Origin: Nocardia sp. alder85J
GTDB taxonomy: Bacteria; Actinomycetota; Actinomycetes; Mycobacteriales; Mycobacteriaceae
Length of the DNA stretch: 64,000 nt
Assembly (NCBI RefSeq): GCF_020176955.2
Contig: NZ_JAIUCZ020000016.1
Location: 96,315-160,314, forward strand
Direction: 5' to 3'
Shown here: positions 33,963 to 42,237 of the stretch, piece after piece
Numbering within the stretch: position 1 is the stretch's first letter
Layout of the letters: every line of letters starts with the position of its first letter
Program-made: the position numbers and the translations under genes
Notes under the pieces: model-generated
Seen by the model: only the letters and a program-made list of their open reading frames with translations
Told to the model about the DNA's origin: nothing
The model's database searches: none

Positions 33963-35594
33963 ATGAGTCCTGGCAAAGCGGCCGCACAGGCCAACGAGAT
34001 GGACGAGCGCTACCGGGCGGCCGCGTTCGTCAAGCGGTCGATCAACAAGGTCTTCCCGACCCACTGGTCGTTCCTGCTCGGTGAGATCGCGCTGTACGCG
34101 TTCATCATCCTGCTGCTGTCGGGTGTGTACCTGACGCTGTTCTTCGATCCGTCGATGACCGACGTGGTGTACAACGGCGCCTACCAGCCGCTGCGTGGCG
34201 TGACCATGTCGCGGGCCTACGAGACCGCGCTGAACATCAGCTTCGAGGTGCGCGGCGGCCTGTTCGTGCGGCAGGTGCACCACTGGGCAGCGCTGCTGTT
34301 CGCGTGCTCGATCATCATCCACCTGTTCCGCATCTTCTTCACCGGCGCGTTCCGCAAGCCGCGTGAGGCGAACTGGGTGATCGGCTCGCTGCTGCTGATC
34401 CTGGCGATGTTCGAGGGCTTCTTCGGCTACTCGCTGCCGGACGACCTGCTCTCCGGTACCGGCCTGCGCGCCGCGTTCGGCGGTATCACCATGGGCATTC
34501 CGTTGATCGGCACCTGGACGCACTGGCTGATCTTCGGCGGCGACTTCCCGGGCACGATCATCATCCCGCGGCTGTACGTGGCGCACGTGCTGCTGTTCCC
34601 GGGCATCATCCTGGCGCTGATCGGCGCGCACGTGGCGCTGGTGTGGTACCAGAAGCACACCCAGTTCCCCGGGCCGGGCCGCACCGAGAAGAACGTGGTC
34701 GGCGCCCGCATCATCCCGGTGTTCGCCGCCGACCAGGGTTCGTTCTTCATGTTCACCCTGGGCATCGTGGCGATCATGGGCGGCGTGTTGCAGATCAACC
34801 CGATCTGGAACCTGGGCCCGTACAACCCGTCCCAGGTGTCGGCGGGTTCGCAGCCCGACTTCTACATGATGTGGACCGACGGCATGGCCCGCCTGATGCC
34901 GCCGTGGGAGCTCTACCTGGGCCGGTACACGATTCCGGCGGCGTTCTGGGTGGCGCTGATCATGGGCCTGGTGTTCACGGTGCTGATCGCCTACCCGTTC
35001 ATCGAGAAGAAGCTGACCGGCGACGACGTCCACCACAACATCCTGCAGCGGCCGCGCGACGTGCCGGTGCGGACCGCCATCGGCGCCATGGCCATCGCCT
35101 TCTACCTGGTGCTGACCCTGGCCTGTGTGAACGACATCATCGCGATGAAGTTCGACATCTCGCTGAACGCGACGACCTGGATCTTCCGGATCGGCCTGCT
35201 GGTGGCGCCGCCGCTGGCGTACTTCGCCGCCTACCGGATGTGCCTCGGCTTGCAGCGCAGCGACCGCGCGGTGCTGGAGCACGGCATCGAGACCGGCGTG
35301 ATCAAGCGCCTGCCGCACGGCGAGTACATCGAGGTGCACCAGCCGCTGGGCCCGGTCGACCACCACGGTCACCCGATCCCGCTGGAGTACCAGGGCGCCC
35401 CCGTGCCCAAGAAGATGAACAAGCTCGGCGCGGCCGGCAAGCCCGGCACCGGCTCGTTCCTCATCGCGGACCCGCTCGACCAGCAGGAGACGCTGGTCGC
35501 GGTGGAGCACGAGCAGGAGCACAAGCAGCTGTCGATCCTGGCCGAGGTCCAAGCGCAGCTCACCGGCGGCAGCGGGGATCACGACCACCACTGA
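33963..35594 (+). CDS. qcrB: Menaquinol-cytochrome c reductase cytochrome b subunit
   Basis: 543 aa. Cytochrome b with the paired heme ligands in QVHHWAALLFACSIIIHLFR and VAHVLLFPGIILALIGAHVA; PPWELY sits where cytochrome b has its PEWY-type quinol-site motif. A soluble C-terminal extension of about 110 residues rich in charged and His residues, usual in actinobacteria. Oxidises menaquinol at the membrane. Last gene of ctaE-qcrCAB, followed by a strong hairpin. Confidence 0.96.
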   Translation: MSPGKAAAQANEMDERYRAAAFVKRSINKVFPTHWSFLLGEIALYAFIILLLSGVYLTLFFDPSMTDVVYNGAYQPLRGVTMSRAYETALNISFEVRGGLFVRQVHHWAALLFACSIIIHLFRIFFTGAFRKPREANWVIGSLLLILAMFEGFFGYSLPDDLLSGTGLRAAFGGITMGIPLIGTWTHWLIFGGDFPGTIIIPRLYVAHVLLFPGIILALIGAHVALVWYQKHTQFPGPGRTEKNVVGARIIPVFAADQGSFFMFTLGIVAIMGGVLQINPIWNLGPYNPSQVSAGSQPDFYMMWTDGMARLMPPWELYLGRYTIPAAFWVALIMGLVFTVLIAYPFIEKKLTGDDVHHNILQRPRDVPVRTAIGAMAIAFYLVLTLACVNDIIAMKFDISLNATTWIFRIGLLVAPPLAYFAAYRMCLGLQRSDRAVLEHGIETGVIKRLPHGEYIEVHQPLGPVDHHGHPIPLEYQGAPVPKKMNKLGAAGKPGTGSFLIADPLDQQETLVAVEHEQEHKQLSILAEVQAQLTGGSGDHDHH

Positions 35595-35619
35595 CGCCGA
35601 GCCTCCGCTCCGCAAACCT

Positions 35620-35653
35620 CGAGGCCCCGAACCGCATCCGGTTCGGGGCCTCG
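35620..35653 (+). terminator. Hairpin after qcrB
   Basis: 15-bp perfect stem (35620-35634 with 35639-35653), 4-nt loop, 25 bp after the qcrB stop. Confidence 0.88.
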
Positions 35654-35765
35654 CTATATGTCGGGAAGGACACGGAATTCGCCGGGCCGTCACCGGATGT
35701 CCACGCGACCGGGCGAATTGGGCGCACCGGGCGCGTAATTCTCCCGCGTGGCGGGTGACTCAGGT

Positions 35766-35771
35766 TACAGT
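35766..35771 (+). promoter_or_regulatory. -10 box of leaderless promoter
   Basis: TACAGT, six bases before the GTG at 35778. Confidence 0.5.
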
Positions 35772-35777
35772 CTCACC

Positions 35778-36140
35778 GTGAGTGAGCCGACAGCCCCTGA
35801 TGACATCCGGGGCGATTGCGATCCGGCGCCGTCGGGGGGCACCGGAACGAGATTCGGCGCTGTGCTGCTGTCCGGCGTATTCGCCGCCGCGACCGTGATG
35901 TTCGCGGTACCCGCCGTCGCCCAGGCCGCGCCCAGCGGGGTGCTCATCAACGAACGCTCGTATTCGGGCACAGCGCGCTGCGTCACCGTGCGCAGCTTCC
36001 CGCTGCGGCTGCGGGTGGTCAACCACAGCGACGGCCCCGCCCGCGTCTACCTGCTGCCGGGCTGCACGGGCGGCGTCACCAAGTCGATCGACATCGGGAA
36101 GAGGGCCTCCCCGATCGGCGCCTCCGTGCTGCTCGGCTGA
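35778..36140 (+). CDS. Small secreted protein of unknown function
   Basis: 120 aa. A hydrophobic segment AVLLSGVFAAATVMFAVPAVAQA about residues 28-50 ends in AQAAPSG, a likely signal peptidase I site after a longer than usual n-region. The mature part (RCVTVRSFPLRLRVVNHSDGPARVYLLPGCTGGV) has two Cys that could pair. No family recognised. GTG start, no ribosome site, leaderless promoter. Confidence 0.6.
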   Translation: MSEPTAPDDIRGDCDPAPSGGTGTRFGAVLLSGVFAAATVMFAVPAVAQAAPSGVLINERSYSGTARCVTVRSFPLRLRVVNHSDGPARVYLLPGCTGGVTKSIDIGKRASPIGASVLLG

Positions 36141-36220
36141 GCCGAGGCGGGCGCGACGTTCATCGGCCGCTGCCCCGGCTACCGCCTCTCGGCTGCCGTC
36201 GGCCACACGCGATCAGCCGG

Positions 36221-36496
36221 TCATTCCCCGATCGAGAACCCGGCCTCGACATCCGCCCGCGCATAGGACTTGAACGCGATATGGGTGTCGGTTCGCAACA
36301 CGCCCGCCGTCTTGTTGATCCGCCCGGTGACCACCTCGGCGATCTCCTCGTGGTCCCGCACCCGCACGACCGCGATCAGATCGACATCCCCCGCGCACGA
36401 GTACACCTCGGCAACCCCGGCGAGGTCGGCCAGCGCCTGCGCGGTCTCGGGAATGCGGGCAGCCTCGGCATGGATCAGCACGATCGCGGTAATCAT
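36221..36496 (-). CDS. Stand-alone Lrp/AsnC ligand-binding (RAM) domain protein
   Basis: 91 aa consisting only of the effector domain of Lrp/AsnC regulators: MITAIVLIHAEAARIPETAQALADLAGVAEVYSCAGDVDLIAVVRV ... TDTHIAFKSYA. It lacks a DNA-binding domain. Such single-domain proteins form oligomers that may bind amino acids. Same strand as the exonuclease gene upstream of it (78 bp apart). Confidence 0.85.
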   Translation of the reverse strand: MITAIVLIHAEAARIPETAQALADLAGVAEVYSCAGDVDLIAVVRVRDHEEIAEVVTGRINKTAGVLRTDTHIAFKSYARADVEAGFSIGE

Positions 36497-36574
36497 GCGA
36501 CCGAGTCTAGATCGGCCCTGCTCCCCGCCCGGGTCTCCACCCGCCCCGGCCGATCCGGTGCCGAAGTCGTCCGG

Positions 36575-38617
36575 TTACTCCGCTGCGGAATCGCTCGCAT
36601 CGGCGTGGGCCGCCGCGGCAAGCGCCGCCCACTCACCCCACCGTCCGGCACCGAGCCGTGGCTCGGCGTACCCCTCCGTGGTCCGCACGATCCGTACACC
36701 CGGCTGTGCCAGCCACCGCACGATCAGCCCGGTCTCCTCCGGCGAAGCCCCGCGCAGCGGTGGATACGCCCCCTCGGCCCCACACCACCCCCGCCGCACG
36801 TCGTCCTCTTTCCCACAGCGCCCACAGATATCTCCGAGCCCGCCCGGCACCCCGTCCAACAGCCCCGCAGCCGAACCGGACAGCCGACGACCGATTTCGA
36901 GTGCACAGGGGTAACTCCCCGGGAAACTCCCACCCGTGCGCTCCTCGGGTGGGACCTGTGACCGACTGCCGAGGCTCCCACTGGTATGGCCGGAATCGCG
37001 GGGCGGCGCAACAGGCGGGCCGATCACCGCCTCTGCGCTCGCGGTCAGGGCGTCCACGACCGGCATCGGGCGAGTGCCGCGGGGGGCGGTGCCCGCGGCG
37101 GCGAGGCGGCCGTAGCGGACGACGGCGAATTCCCAGCCGCCGGCGCCGTCGGGACGGGCGGCGACGAATTCGGCGAGGCGGGCCAGGGCGGCCAGGCGCT
37201 GGGTGCGGCGCAGGGCGCGGATCACGGTGAGGGTGCGGTCGCGTAGTCGAGCGGCGGCCTCGAATTGTTCTGTGGCGGCGAGGTTTTCGATGCGTTGCCG
37301 CATGGTGTGCAGGGGGGTGTCGGTGCGGCCGGCGAAGAGGTCGCGGACCAGGTTCGGGGCGATAGCGTATTCGGTTGCGTCCGAATGCTTTCCGAAGACA
37401 CTGGCGGGGCAGCCGCCGACCGTGGCGGGTGGGCAGTCAGGGCCGTGGCGGCCGGTGCGGGGGATCCGGGTGGTGCAGGTGCGGATGCCGCACCAGTCGG
37501 CGAGGGTGTCGGCGACGGCGACGGCGTGGGAGCGGGAATTGAAGGGGCCCAAGGTATCCGGGGTCGGTGTGCGGGTGGTGGTGAAGCGCGGGAACGCCTC
37601 GTCGGTGAGGGTGAGCCACCAGGCGCGGCGGGGGAATTTCGAGCGGCGGTTGTAGGGCGGGGTGTGCGCGACCAGCAGGCGCAATTCCCGCACCCCGGCC
37701 TCGAGGCCGTGCGCGCACTCGACGTGATCCACCCGGGTTGCCAGCGCGACCATCTCCCGCATCCGGGTGCGGGTGTCGGAACCGGTGAAATAGGAGTGCA
37801 CCCGCCGGCGCAGATTCACCGCGGTGCCGATGTAGAGGACCTCGTCGCCGGGGCCGCGGAACAGATACACGCCGGGTGTCGCGGGCAGGTCGGCGGCGAG
37901 GTGCCGTTTGGCGCGCTGCCGTCGGGTCACCTCCGGCAGATAGCCGATCAGCTCCGCGAGGCTGTGCACGCCGAGGTTGCCGACGCGCTCGATGAGCGCG
38001 TGCAGGACGTCGACGGTCGCGCGAGCGTCGTCCAGGGCGCGGTGGGTCGGGCGGGTGCCGGAGCCCAGCAGCTGGGCGAGCACCGACAGGCGAACCGAGG
38101 GCGCCTCGTCGCGGTCGAGGACGCGCCGGGCCAGTTGCACCGTGCACAGCACCGGTGGGGCCGGCCAGGCGAGGTCGCACTGCTGTGCGGCGGCCTTCAG
38201 GAAGCGGGTGTCGAAGCGGGCGTTGTGGGCCACCAGCACGGCCCCGGCGGCGAACTCCAGGAAACCGGGCAGCACCGCCTCGATGCGCGGCGCGTCCCGG
38301 ACCATGGCGGTGGTGATGCCGGTGAGCTGCACGACCTGCGGCGGGATCGGGCAGCCGGGGTCGACCAGGGTGGCGAATTCACCGAGCACCTCGCCGCCGC
38401 GCACCTTGACCGCGCCGATCTCGGTGATGGCGTCGCCGTCGGCGCTGCCGCCGGTGGTCTCCAGGTCGACCACGACGAAGGTGGTGTCGTACAGCGGGAC
38501 GTCCGGGTCGTCGCCGGGGCGCTCGGAGCCGCCGGGGAACTCGAGGGCGAGCTGGGCCTGGCGGGGACGTGGTACGGGCTGGGACACGCCCTGGAGCGTA
38601 GGGGCGGGGTACGACAT
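36575..38617 (-). CDS. DEDD 3'-5' exonuclease fused to GIY-YIG endonuclease (DnaQ/UvrC-like)
   Basis: 680 aa. An N-terminal DnaQ-type exonuclease (FVVVDLETTGG, HNARFDTRFL, HRALDDARATVDVL: all DEDDh acidic residues present) is followed by a UvrC-like GIY-YIG domain (PGVYLFRGPGDEVLYIGTAVNLRRRVHSYF about residue 255). The C-terminal third is diverse. This fusion is common in actinobacteria (Rv2191-like); a role in DNA repair or processing is assumed, not shown. Diverges from the NlpC/P60 gene; a CRP-like site lies 80 bp upstream of its start. Confidence 0.9.
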   Translation of the reverse strand: MSYPAPTLQGVSQPVPRPRQAQLALEFPGGSERPGDDPDVPLYDTTFVVVDLETTGGSADGDAITEIGAVKVRGGEVLGEFATLVDPGCPIPPQVVQLTGITTAMVRDAPRIEAVLPGFLEFAAGAVLVAHNARFDTRFLKAAAQQCDLAWPAPPVLCTVQLARRVLDRDEAPSVRLSVLAQLLGSGTRPTHRALDDARATVDVLHALIERVGNLGVHSLAELIGYLPEVTRRQRAKRHLAADLPATPGVYLFRGPGDEVLYIGTAVNLRRRVHSYFTGSDTRTRMREMVALATRVDHVECAHGLEAGVRELRLLVAHTPPYNRRSKFPRRAWWLTLTDEAFPRFTTTRTPTPDTLGPFNSRSHAVAVADTLADWCGIRTCTTRIPRTGRHGPDCPPATVGGCPASVFGKHSDATEYAIAPNLVRDLFAGRTDTPLHTMRQRIENLAATEQFEAAARLRDRTLTVIRALRRTQRLAALARLAEFVAARPDGAGGWEFAVVRYGRLAAAGTAPRGTRPMPVVDALTASAEAVIGPPVAPPRDSGHTSGSLGSRSQVPPEERTGGSFPGSYPCALEIGRRLSGSAAGLLDGVPGGLGDICGRCGKEDDVRRGWCGAEGAYPPLRGASPEETGLIVRWLAQPGVRIVRTTEGYAEPRLGAGRWGEWAALAAAAHADASDSAAE

Positions 38618-38697
38618 CTCCCCGGCTCCGCGAAGGGTACCCGTGCAGTCTCGAGGGCTCCTACGTGCGGGCTCCGGATTGCCCGATTACACCTCTC

Positions 38698-38713
38698 TGT
38701 GACCAGGCTCACA
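38698..38713. promoter_or_regulatory. CRP/GlxR-type operator
   Basis: TGTGACCAGGCTCACA is a perfect TGTGA-N6-TCACA palindrome, the consensus for CRP and its actinobacterial relatives Crp/GlxR. Confidence 0.7.
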
Positions 38714-38901
38714 TATATTCGCTTTCCAGATGAATGCCGGGCGGTCGGGGTCCGGGGGTCCGCCCCGTCGGCGGCCGGTTCGCGACCCCGGGACCGATCG
38801 ATTCTTTTCAAGAACCGAACGGTCTGTTCCGTGGTCGCGAGGGTGTTGCCGACCTGCCGTTCGTCGGCTCGCTCCGCCGCGCGACCCGGGCGTGTCCCCG
38901 G

Positions 38902-38926
38902 CCGGTGGGCGCGTGTCGCCCACCGG
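38902..38926. terminator. Hairpin upstream of the NlpC/P60 promoter
   Basis: 10-bp perfect stem (38902-38911 with 38917-38926), 5-nt loop. There is no gene ending here, so it may end an unannotated leader or upstream transcript. Confidence 0.5.
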
Positions 38927-38939
38927 TGAATATTCTGAA

Positions 38940-38955
38940 GTTACGCGTTTGTGAT
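38940..38955 (+). promoter_or_regulatory. MtrA-like site 1
   Basis: GTTACGCGTTTGTGAT; on the other strand ATCAC-N6-GTAAC, a spaced direct repeat like MtrA response-regulator sites. Confidence 0.45.
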
Positions 38956-39037
38956 TGGTGTGAGATATATCTCGAGGGCTATCGAGATCATTTATGTATT
39001 TCGGACCTTTCGCATCGCCGCAGCTTTACAGGACGCC

Positions 39038-39053
39038 GTTATGCGTTCGTAAT
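39038..39053 (+). promoter_or_regulatory. MtrA-like site 2
   Basis: GTTATGCGTTCGTAAT; differs from site 1 only by transitions and lies 98 bp downstream, 70 bp before the NlpC/P60 start. Confidence 0.45.
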
Positions 39054-39123
39054 CACTCCGAGACCTCACGGAGTTCGGCGCATCACCCGGTGCGATGCCG
39101 TGGGGCAGATGAGGAGACGAATC

Positions 39124-39744
39124 ATGGCGATCAAGCAGCTGGGTCGGGTGTACCGGACCGTTGCCGTCGGAGCCGTCGGAGCCGCCGCCCTCAGCGCGCT
39201 GCTGCTGCCCGCGGTTCCCGCTGCGGCACAGACGGTCGCCGTCGCCGGTATCGGGCAGATCGACCTGCCCGACGACATCCCGGTTCCGGACGACATCCCG
39301 GGTGTGGACGTCGATCCCGCCACGGCCGCGCCCGCACCTGCCCCCGGCCTGCTGCCGCCGCCCTTCGCGCCGTTCCTGCCGCCGCCGCCCCCGCCGGCCG
39401 AGACCCCGGGCCAGCGCGCGGTCGACGCCGCGATGAGCAAGATCGGCGCGCCGTACAGCTGGGGTGCCACCGGACCCGACTCGTTCGACTGCTCCGGTCT
39501 GGTGCAGTGGTCCTACGAGCAGGCCGGTGTGGATGTGCCGCGCACCAGCTACGAGCAGGAGGGCGCCGGCGATCCGGTGTCACTGGACGATCTGCAGCCG
39601 GGCGACGTGGTGACCTTCTACGGTGGTAGCCACTCCGGAATCTATGTGGGCGACGGCAATGTCGTGCACGCCTCGGACTACGGGCAGCCCGTGGATGTCG
39701 CGCCCCTGTACTCGATGCCGGTGACCGGCGCCCGGCGGTTCTGA
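39124..39744 (+). CDS. Secreted NlpC/P60 peptidoglycan endopeptidase
   Basis: 206 aa. Signal peptide RTVAVGAVGAAALSALLLPAVPAAAQ, an Asp/Pro-rich linker (DLPDDIPVPDDIP, then a proline run), then the catalytic domain: Cys in DSFDCSGLVQWSY, His in GSHSGIYVGDG, and VVHAS. Cuts peptide stems of peptidoglycan. The ATG at 39124 is chosen for GAGGAG 7 nt upstream; ATG 39109 is possible. Probable MtrA target. Confidence 0.92.
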   Translation: MAIKQLGRVYRTVAVGAVGAAALSALLLPAVPAAAQTVAVAGIGQIDLPDDIPVPDDIPGVDVDPATAAPAPAPGLLPPPFAPFLPPPPPPAETPGQRAVDAAMSKIGAPYSWGATGPDSFDCSGLVQWSYEQAGVDVPRTSYEQEGAGDPVSLDDLQPGDVVTFYGGSHSGIYVGDGNVVHASDYGQPVDVAPLYSMPVTGARRF

Positions 39745-39879
39745 AACGGGCCGTCGCGAGACCGGCGGCGGCCGTGATCGATTCGCGGTCCACTGGACAC
39801 GCGCCGCCGCCGTTTCGTAACCTCATCGAGACCTTCCGATCCATCTGAATACCAGTTCGAGAACGGGGCACGGCAGCTC

Positions 39880-40950
39880 GTGGCAGCACACCCGGACACG
39901 CACCGCACCAAACGCCTGATGAGCGGTTCGCTGGCCGTCGGGGCACTGGTCCTCGGCGTCTGCGCCGCCGGCGGGGTTTCGGCGGATCCACCGACCAGCG
40001 CCAGTGATGCCGTGCAGCGACTGTTCGATCTGTCCAGGCAGTCCGAGCAACTCAACGAGCAGGCCCTCGCCGCGCAGACCGATCTGGATGCCAAGGAGGG
40101 CATCGCCCGCGACGCCGACGCCAAACAGGCCGTCACCGCACAGACTCTGGACGCCGCCGAGGCGGATGTGCAGCGATACCAGCCCGATGTCGATCGGGCC
40201 GCCATCGCCGCCTACACCGGTGCCCGCACCGACCGCCTGTTCTCGGTCCTGGTCAGCGATTCGCCGCAGCAGATGCTGGACCAGATGTCCGCGCTCGACG
40301 TGATCTCCGCGCAGACCGCGCAGCAGTACAGCGGTCTGGCCAAGGCGGACAAGGCCGCGACGATCGCCGACACCACGGCCAAGACCGCCGCCGACGCCGC
40401 GCACACCGCCGCCGCCCAGGCCGATGCGGTCCGCACCGATCTGGAACGCAAGCGCGCCGACCTCCAGGCGGCGATGGCTCAGGTCATCCAGGCGTGGGGG
40501 CAGCTGTCGGCGGGGGAGAAGTCCAGCCTCGGTTCGCTGTTCCCGCCCGGCTTCGATCGCGAGACCCTGTTGCAGGGGCTGGTCCCCGGCAGCGGCACCA
40601 GCGCGCTGGCCGCCGGGCTCACCCGCATCGGCGACCCGTACGTGTGGGGTGCGACCGGGCCGGACGAGTTCGACTGCTCGGGTCTGGTGCAGTGGGCCTT
40701 CCACCAGGTCGGAATCAATCTGCCGCGCACCAGCTTCGCGCAGGCCACCGTCGGCACCCCGGTCTCGCGGGACGATCTGCAACCCGGCGATGTGGTGTTC
40801 TTCTATTCGGATGCCTCGCATGTGGGCATCTACGCGGGCAACGGCCTGTTGTTGCACGCGTCGACGTTCGGAGTGCCGGTCGCGGTCGCGCCGATGGGGT
40901 CCACCCCGTTCCATTCGGCCCGTCGCTACTGGATGGGGATGAAGCAGTAG
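39880..40950 (+). CDS. Secreted NlpC/P60 endopeptidase with coiled-coil domain
   Basis: 356 aa. N-terminal signal segment (LAVGALVLGVCAAGGVSA), an Ala/Gln-rich coiled coil of about 160 residues (DAVQRLFDLSRQSEQLNEQAL onward), then the catalytic NlpC/P60 domain: DEFDCSGLVQWAF, DASHVGIYAG, LLHAS. Architecture matches Rv2190c/RipA-like hydrolases, whose coiled coil restrains or recruits the enzyme. GTG start with weak ribosome site. Second of two neighbouring NlpC/P60 genes; their catalytic domains are similar, so local duplication is plausible. Confidence 0.92.
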   Translation: MAAHPDTHRTKRLMSGSLAVGALVLGVCAAGGVSADPPTSASDAVQRLFDLSRQSEQLNEQALAAQTDLDAKEGIARDADAKQAVTAQTLDAAEADVQRYQPDVDRAAIAAYTGARTDRLFSVLVSDSPQQMLDQMSALDVISAQTAQQYSGLAKADKAATIADTTAKTAADAAHTAAAQADAVRTDLERKRADLQAAMAQVIQAWGQLSAGEKSSLGSLFPPGFDRETLLQGLVPGSGTSALAAGLTRIGDPYVWGATGPDEFDCSGLVQWAFHQVGINLPRTSFAQATVGTPVSRDDLQPGDVVFFYSDASHVGIYAGNGLLLHASTFGVPVAVAPMGSTPFHSARRYWMGMKQ

Positions 40951-41032
40951 GTCGGAAGCGTCACCGAGGCGGAGCCGGGCGCAGCGCGGCCGTTCGCCGA
41001 TCGAGCGGGGCCCATCGAACTCAGAGGTGAGG

Positions 41033-42046
41033 ATGAGCGGACTGCGGCGGTTTCGAGGTTGGCTGGCGGCACGGCGGCGATTCGAGTTCGTCGTCATCGT
41101 CGCGATGGTGGTGGCGCTGACCGCCGTGGGCGGCGCGCTGGTGCTGCTCCCGAAATCCGTTGTGCCGCCGGCGGTGCGGCCGATGCCCGCGCTGGCGCAG
41201 GCCGCGGGTGCGGAACCGGCCGCCGATCCGCAGTTGCCCGAGGTGCGGCGGACGATGGAGGGCTTCGGCCCGGTGGTGGTCCAGCAACTGTCCGCCGAGG
41301 ACGGCCGGCTGTCGGTGGTCTTCGGCCATGCCCGCCAGCGCGGCGATGTCGACGCGCTGGCCAAGGAGATCGGGCCCGCGGTCACCGCCGTCACCGAACT
41401 GTGGGGGCCGGACTGGTCCCGCGCCGCGGTCGTGGCGGTGGCCTCCAGTTCCGCCGAATTCGCCGCGCTCACCCATGCCGCCGGCGAGGTGTCCCCGGAG
41501 GTGGCCGCCGCGTCGGTCGCGGATCCGTTCCTGCCCGGTACCCGGCCCACCGGCCAGCGGGTGGTGTTCGCCCCCGATGCCGCGCGGCGGCTCGGCGCCG
41601 ACGGCCTCCGGGAGACGCTGCGGCACGAGCTGACCCACGTGGCCGCGCGGGCGCGGACCGCGGACGGTTCCCCGCAATGGGTGCTGGAGGGTTTCGCCGA
41701 GTACTCCGGACATCGCGGCGAGCGGCGGTCCTTCGCGCAGCAGGCGCCGACGCTGGCCGCGCGGGTGCGCGCCGGTGAACTGCCCGCCGATCTGCCGCCC
41801 GATGCGGATTTCGTGCCGGGCCCGGGTACCGATGCCGCCCTCGCCTACGAGACGGCCTGGTCGGCGAACACCTTCGCCACCGGCCGTTTCGGTGAGCCGA
41901 AGGTGGTGGACCTGTACCGGCACGCGGCCACCGGACCGAAGGATCCGGCCGCCCTGGACGCCGTCTTCCGCGACACGCTCGGCATCGGCCACGCCGATTT
42001 CGTCGCCGGCTGGCGGGACTGGCTCGCCGCGCAGGCCGCCGCCTGA
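41033..42046 (+). CDS. Membrane-anchored zinc metallopeptidase-like protein
   Basis: 337 aa. One N-terminal helix (FVVIVAMVVALTAVGGALVLLP) and an extracytoplasmic domain with the HELTH zinc motif (LRHELTHVAARAR about residue 200) followed by EGFAEY, a gluzincin-like third ligand. Late residues WSANTFATGRFGEPKVVDLYRHAA fit minor peptidase M1/MA-clan proteins. Unknown substrate. The ATG at 41033 is preferred over GTG 41027 because of the ribosome-site spacing. Confidence 0.75.
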   Translation: MSGLRRFRGWLAARRRFEFVVIVAMVVALTAVGGALVLLPKSVVPPAVRPMPALAQAAGAEPAADPQLPEVRRTMEGFGPVVVQQLSAEDGRLSVVFGHARQRGDVDALAKEIGPAVTAVTELWGPDWSRAAVVAVASSSAEFAALTHAAGEVSPEVAAASVADPFLPGTRPTGQRVVFAPDAARRLGADGLRETLRHELTHVAARARTADGSPQWVLEGFAEYSGHRGERRSFAQQAPTLAARVRAGELPADLPPDADFVPGPGTDAALAYETAWSANTFATGRFGEPKVVDLYRHAATGPKDPAALDAVFRDTLGIGHADFVAGWRDWLAAQAAA

Positions 42047-42225
42047 CCTCGACCGGCGGGCGGCCCCCGTCGGCAGGCGGCTCAGGTCGGCAGGCGGGCT
42101 CGGGTGGAGGCGGCTCCGGCGCTGCCGGTATCAGGGTTCGGGCGGCTCCGATACCGCGATCGGCGTTGCGCCGCAAGCGGTTCGCGGTCGGCGGGGGTGG
42201 CCGGTGGCCCGGTCCGGGACGGCAA

Positions 42226-42231
42226 TAGACT
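42226..42231 (+). promoter_or_regulatory. -10 box of leaderless pimB' promoter
   Basis: TAGACT, six bases before the ATG at 42238, no ribosome binding site. Confidence 0.55.
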
Positions 42232-42237
42232 CGCGTA

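Larger units (their letters stand above)
38618..39123. other. Regulatory intergenic region exonuclease / NlpC-P60
   Basis: 506 bp without a gene. Contains a CRP-like site near the exonuclease end, a terminator-like hairpin, then AT-rich DNA with palindromes and two MtrA-like direct repeats before the NlpC/P60 start (each listed separately). Confidence 0.6.

Noticed and set aside
38720..39100. c-di-AMP (ydaO-type) riboswitch before the NlpC/P60 gene
   Set aside because: Common upstream of such hydrolases, but I could not find the conserved core; only a simple 10-bp hairpin and palindromes are visible.
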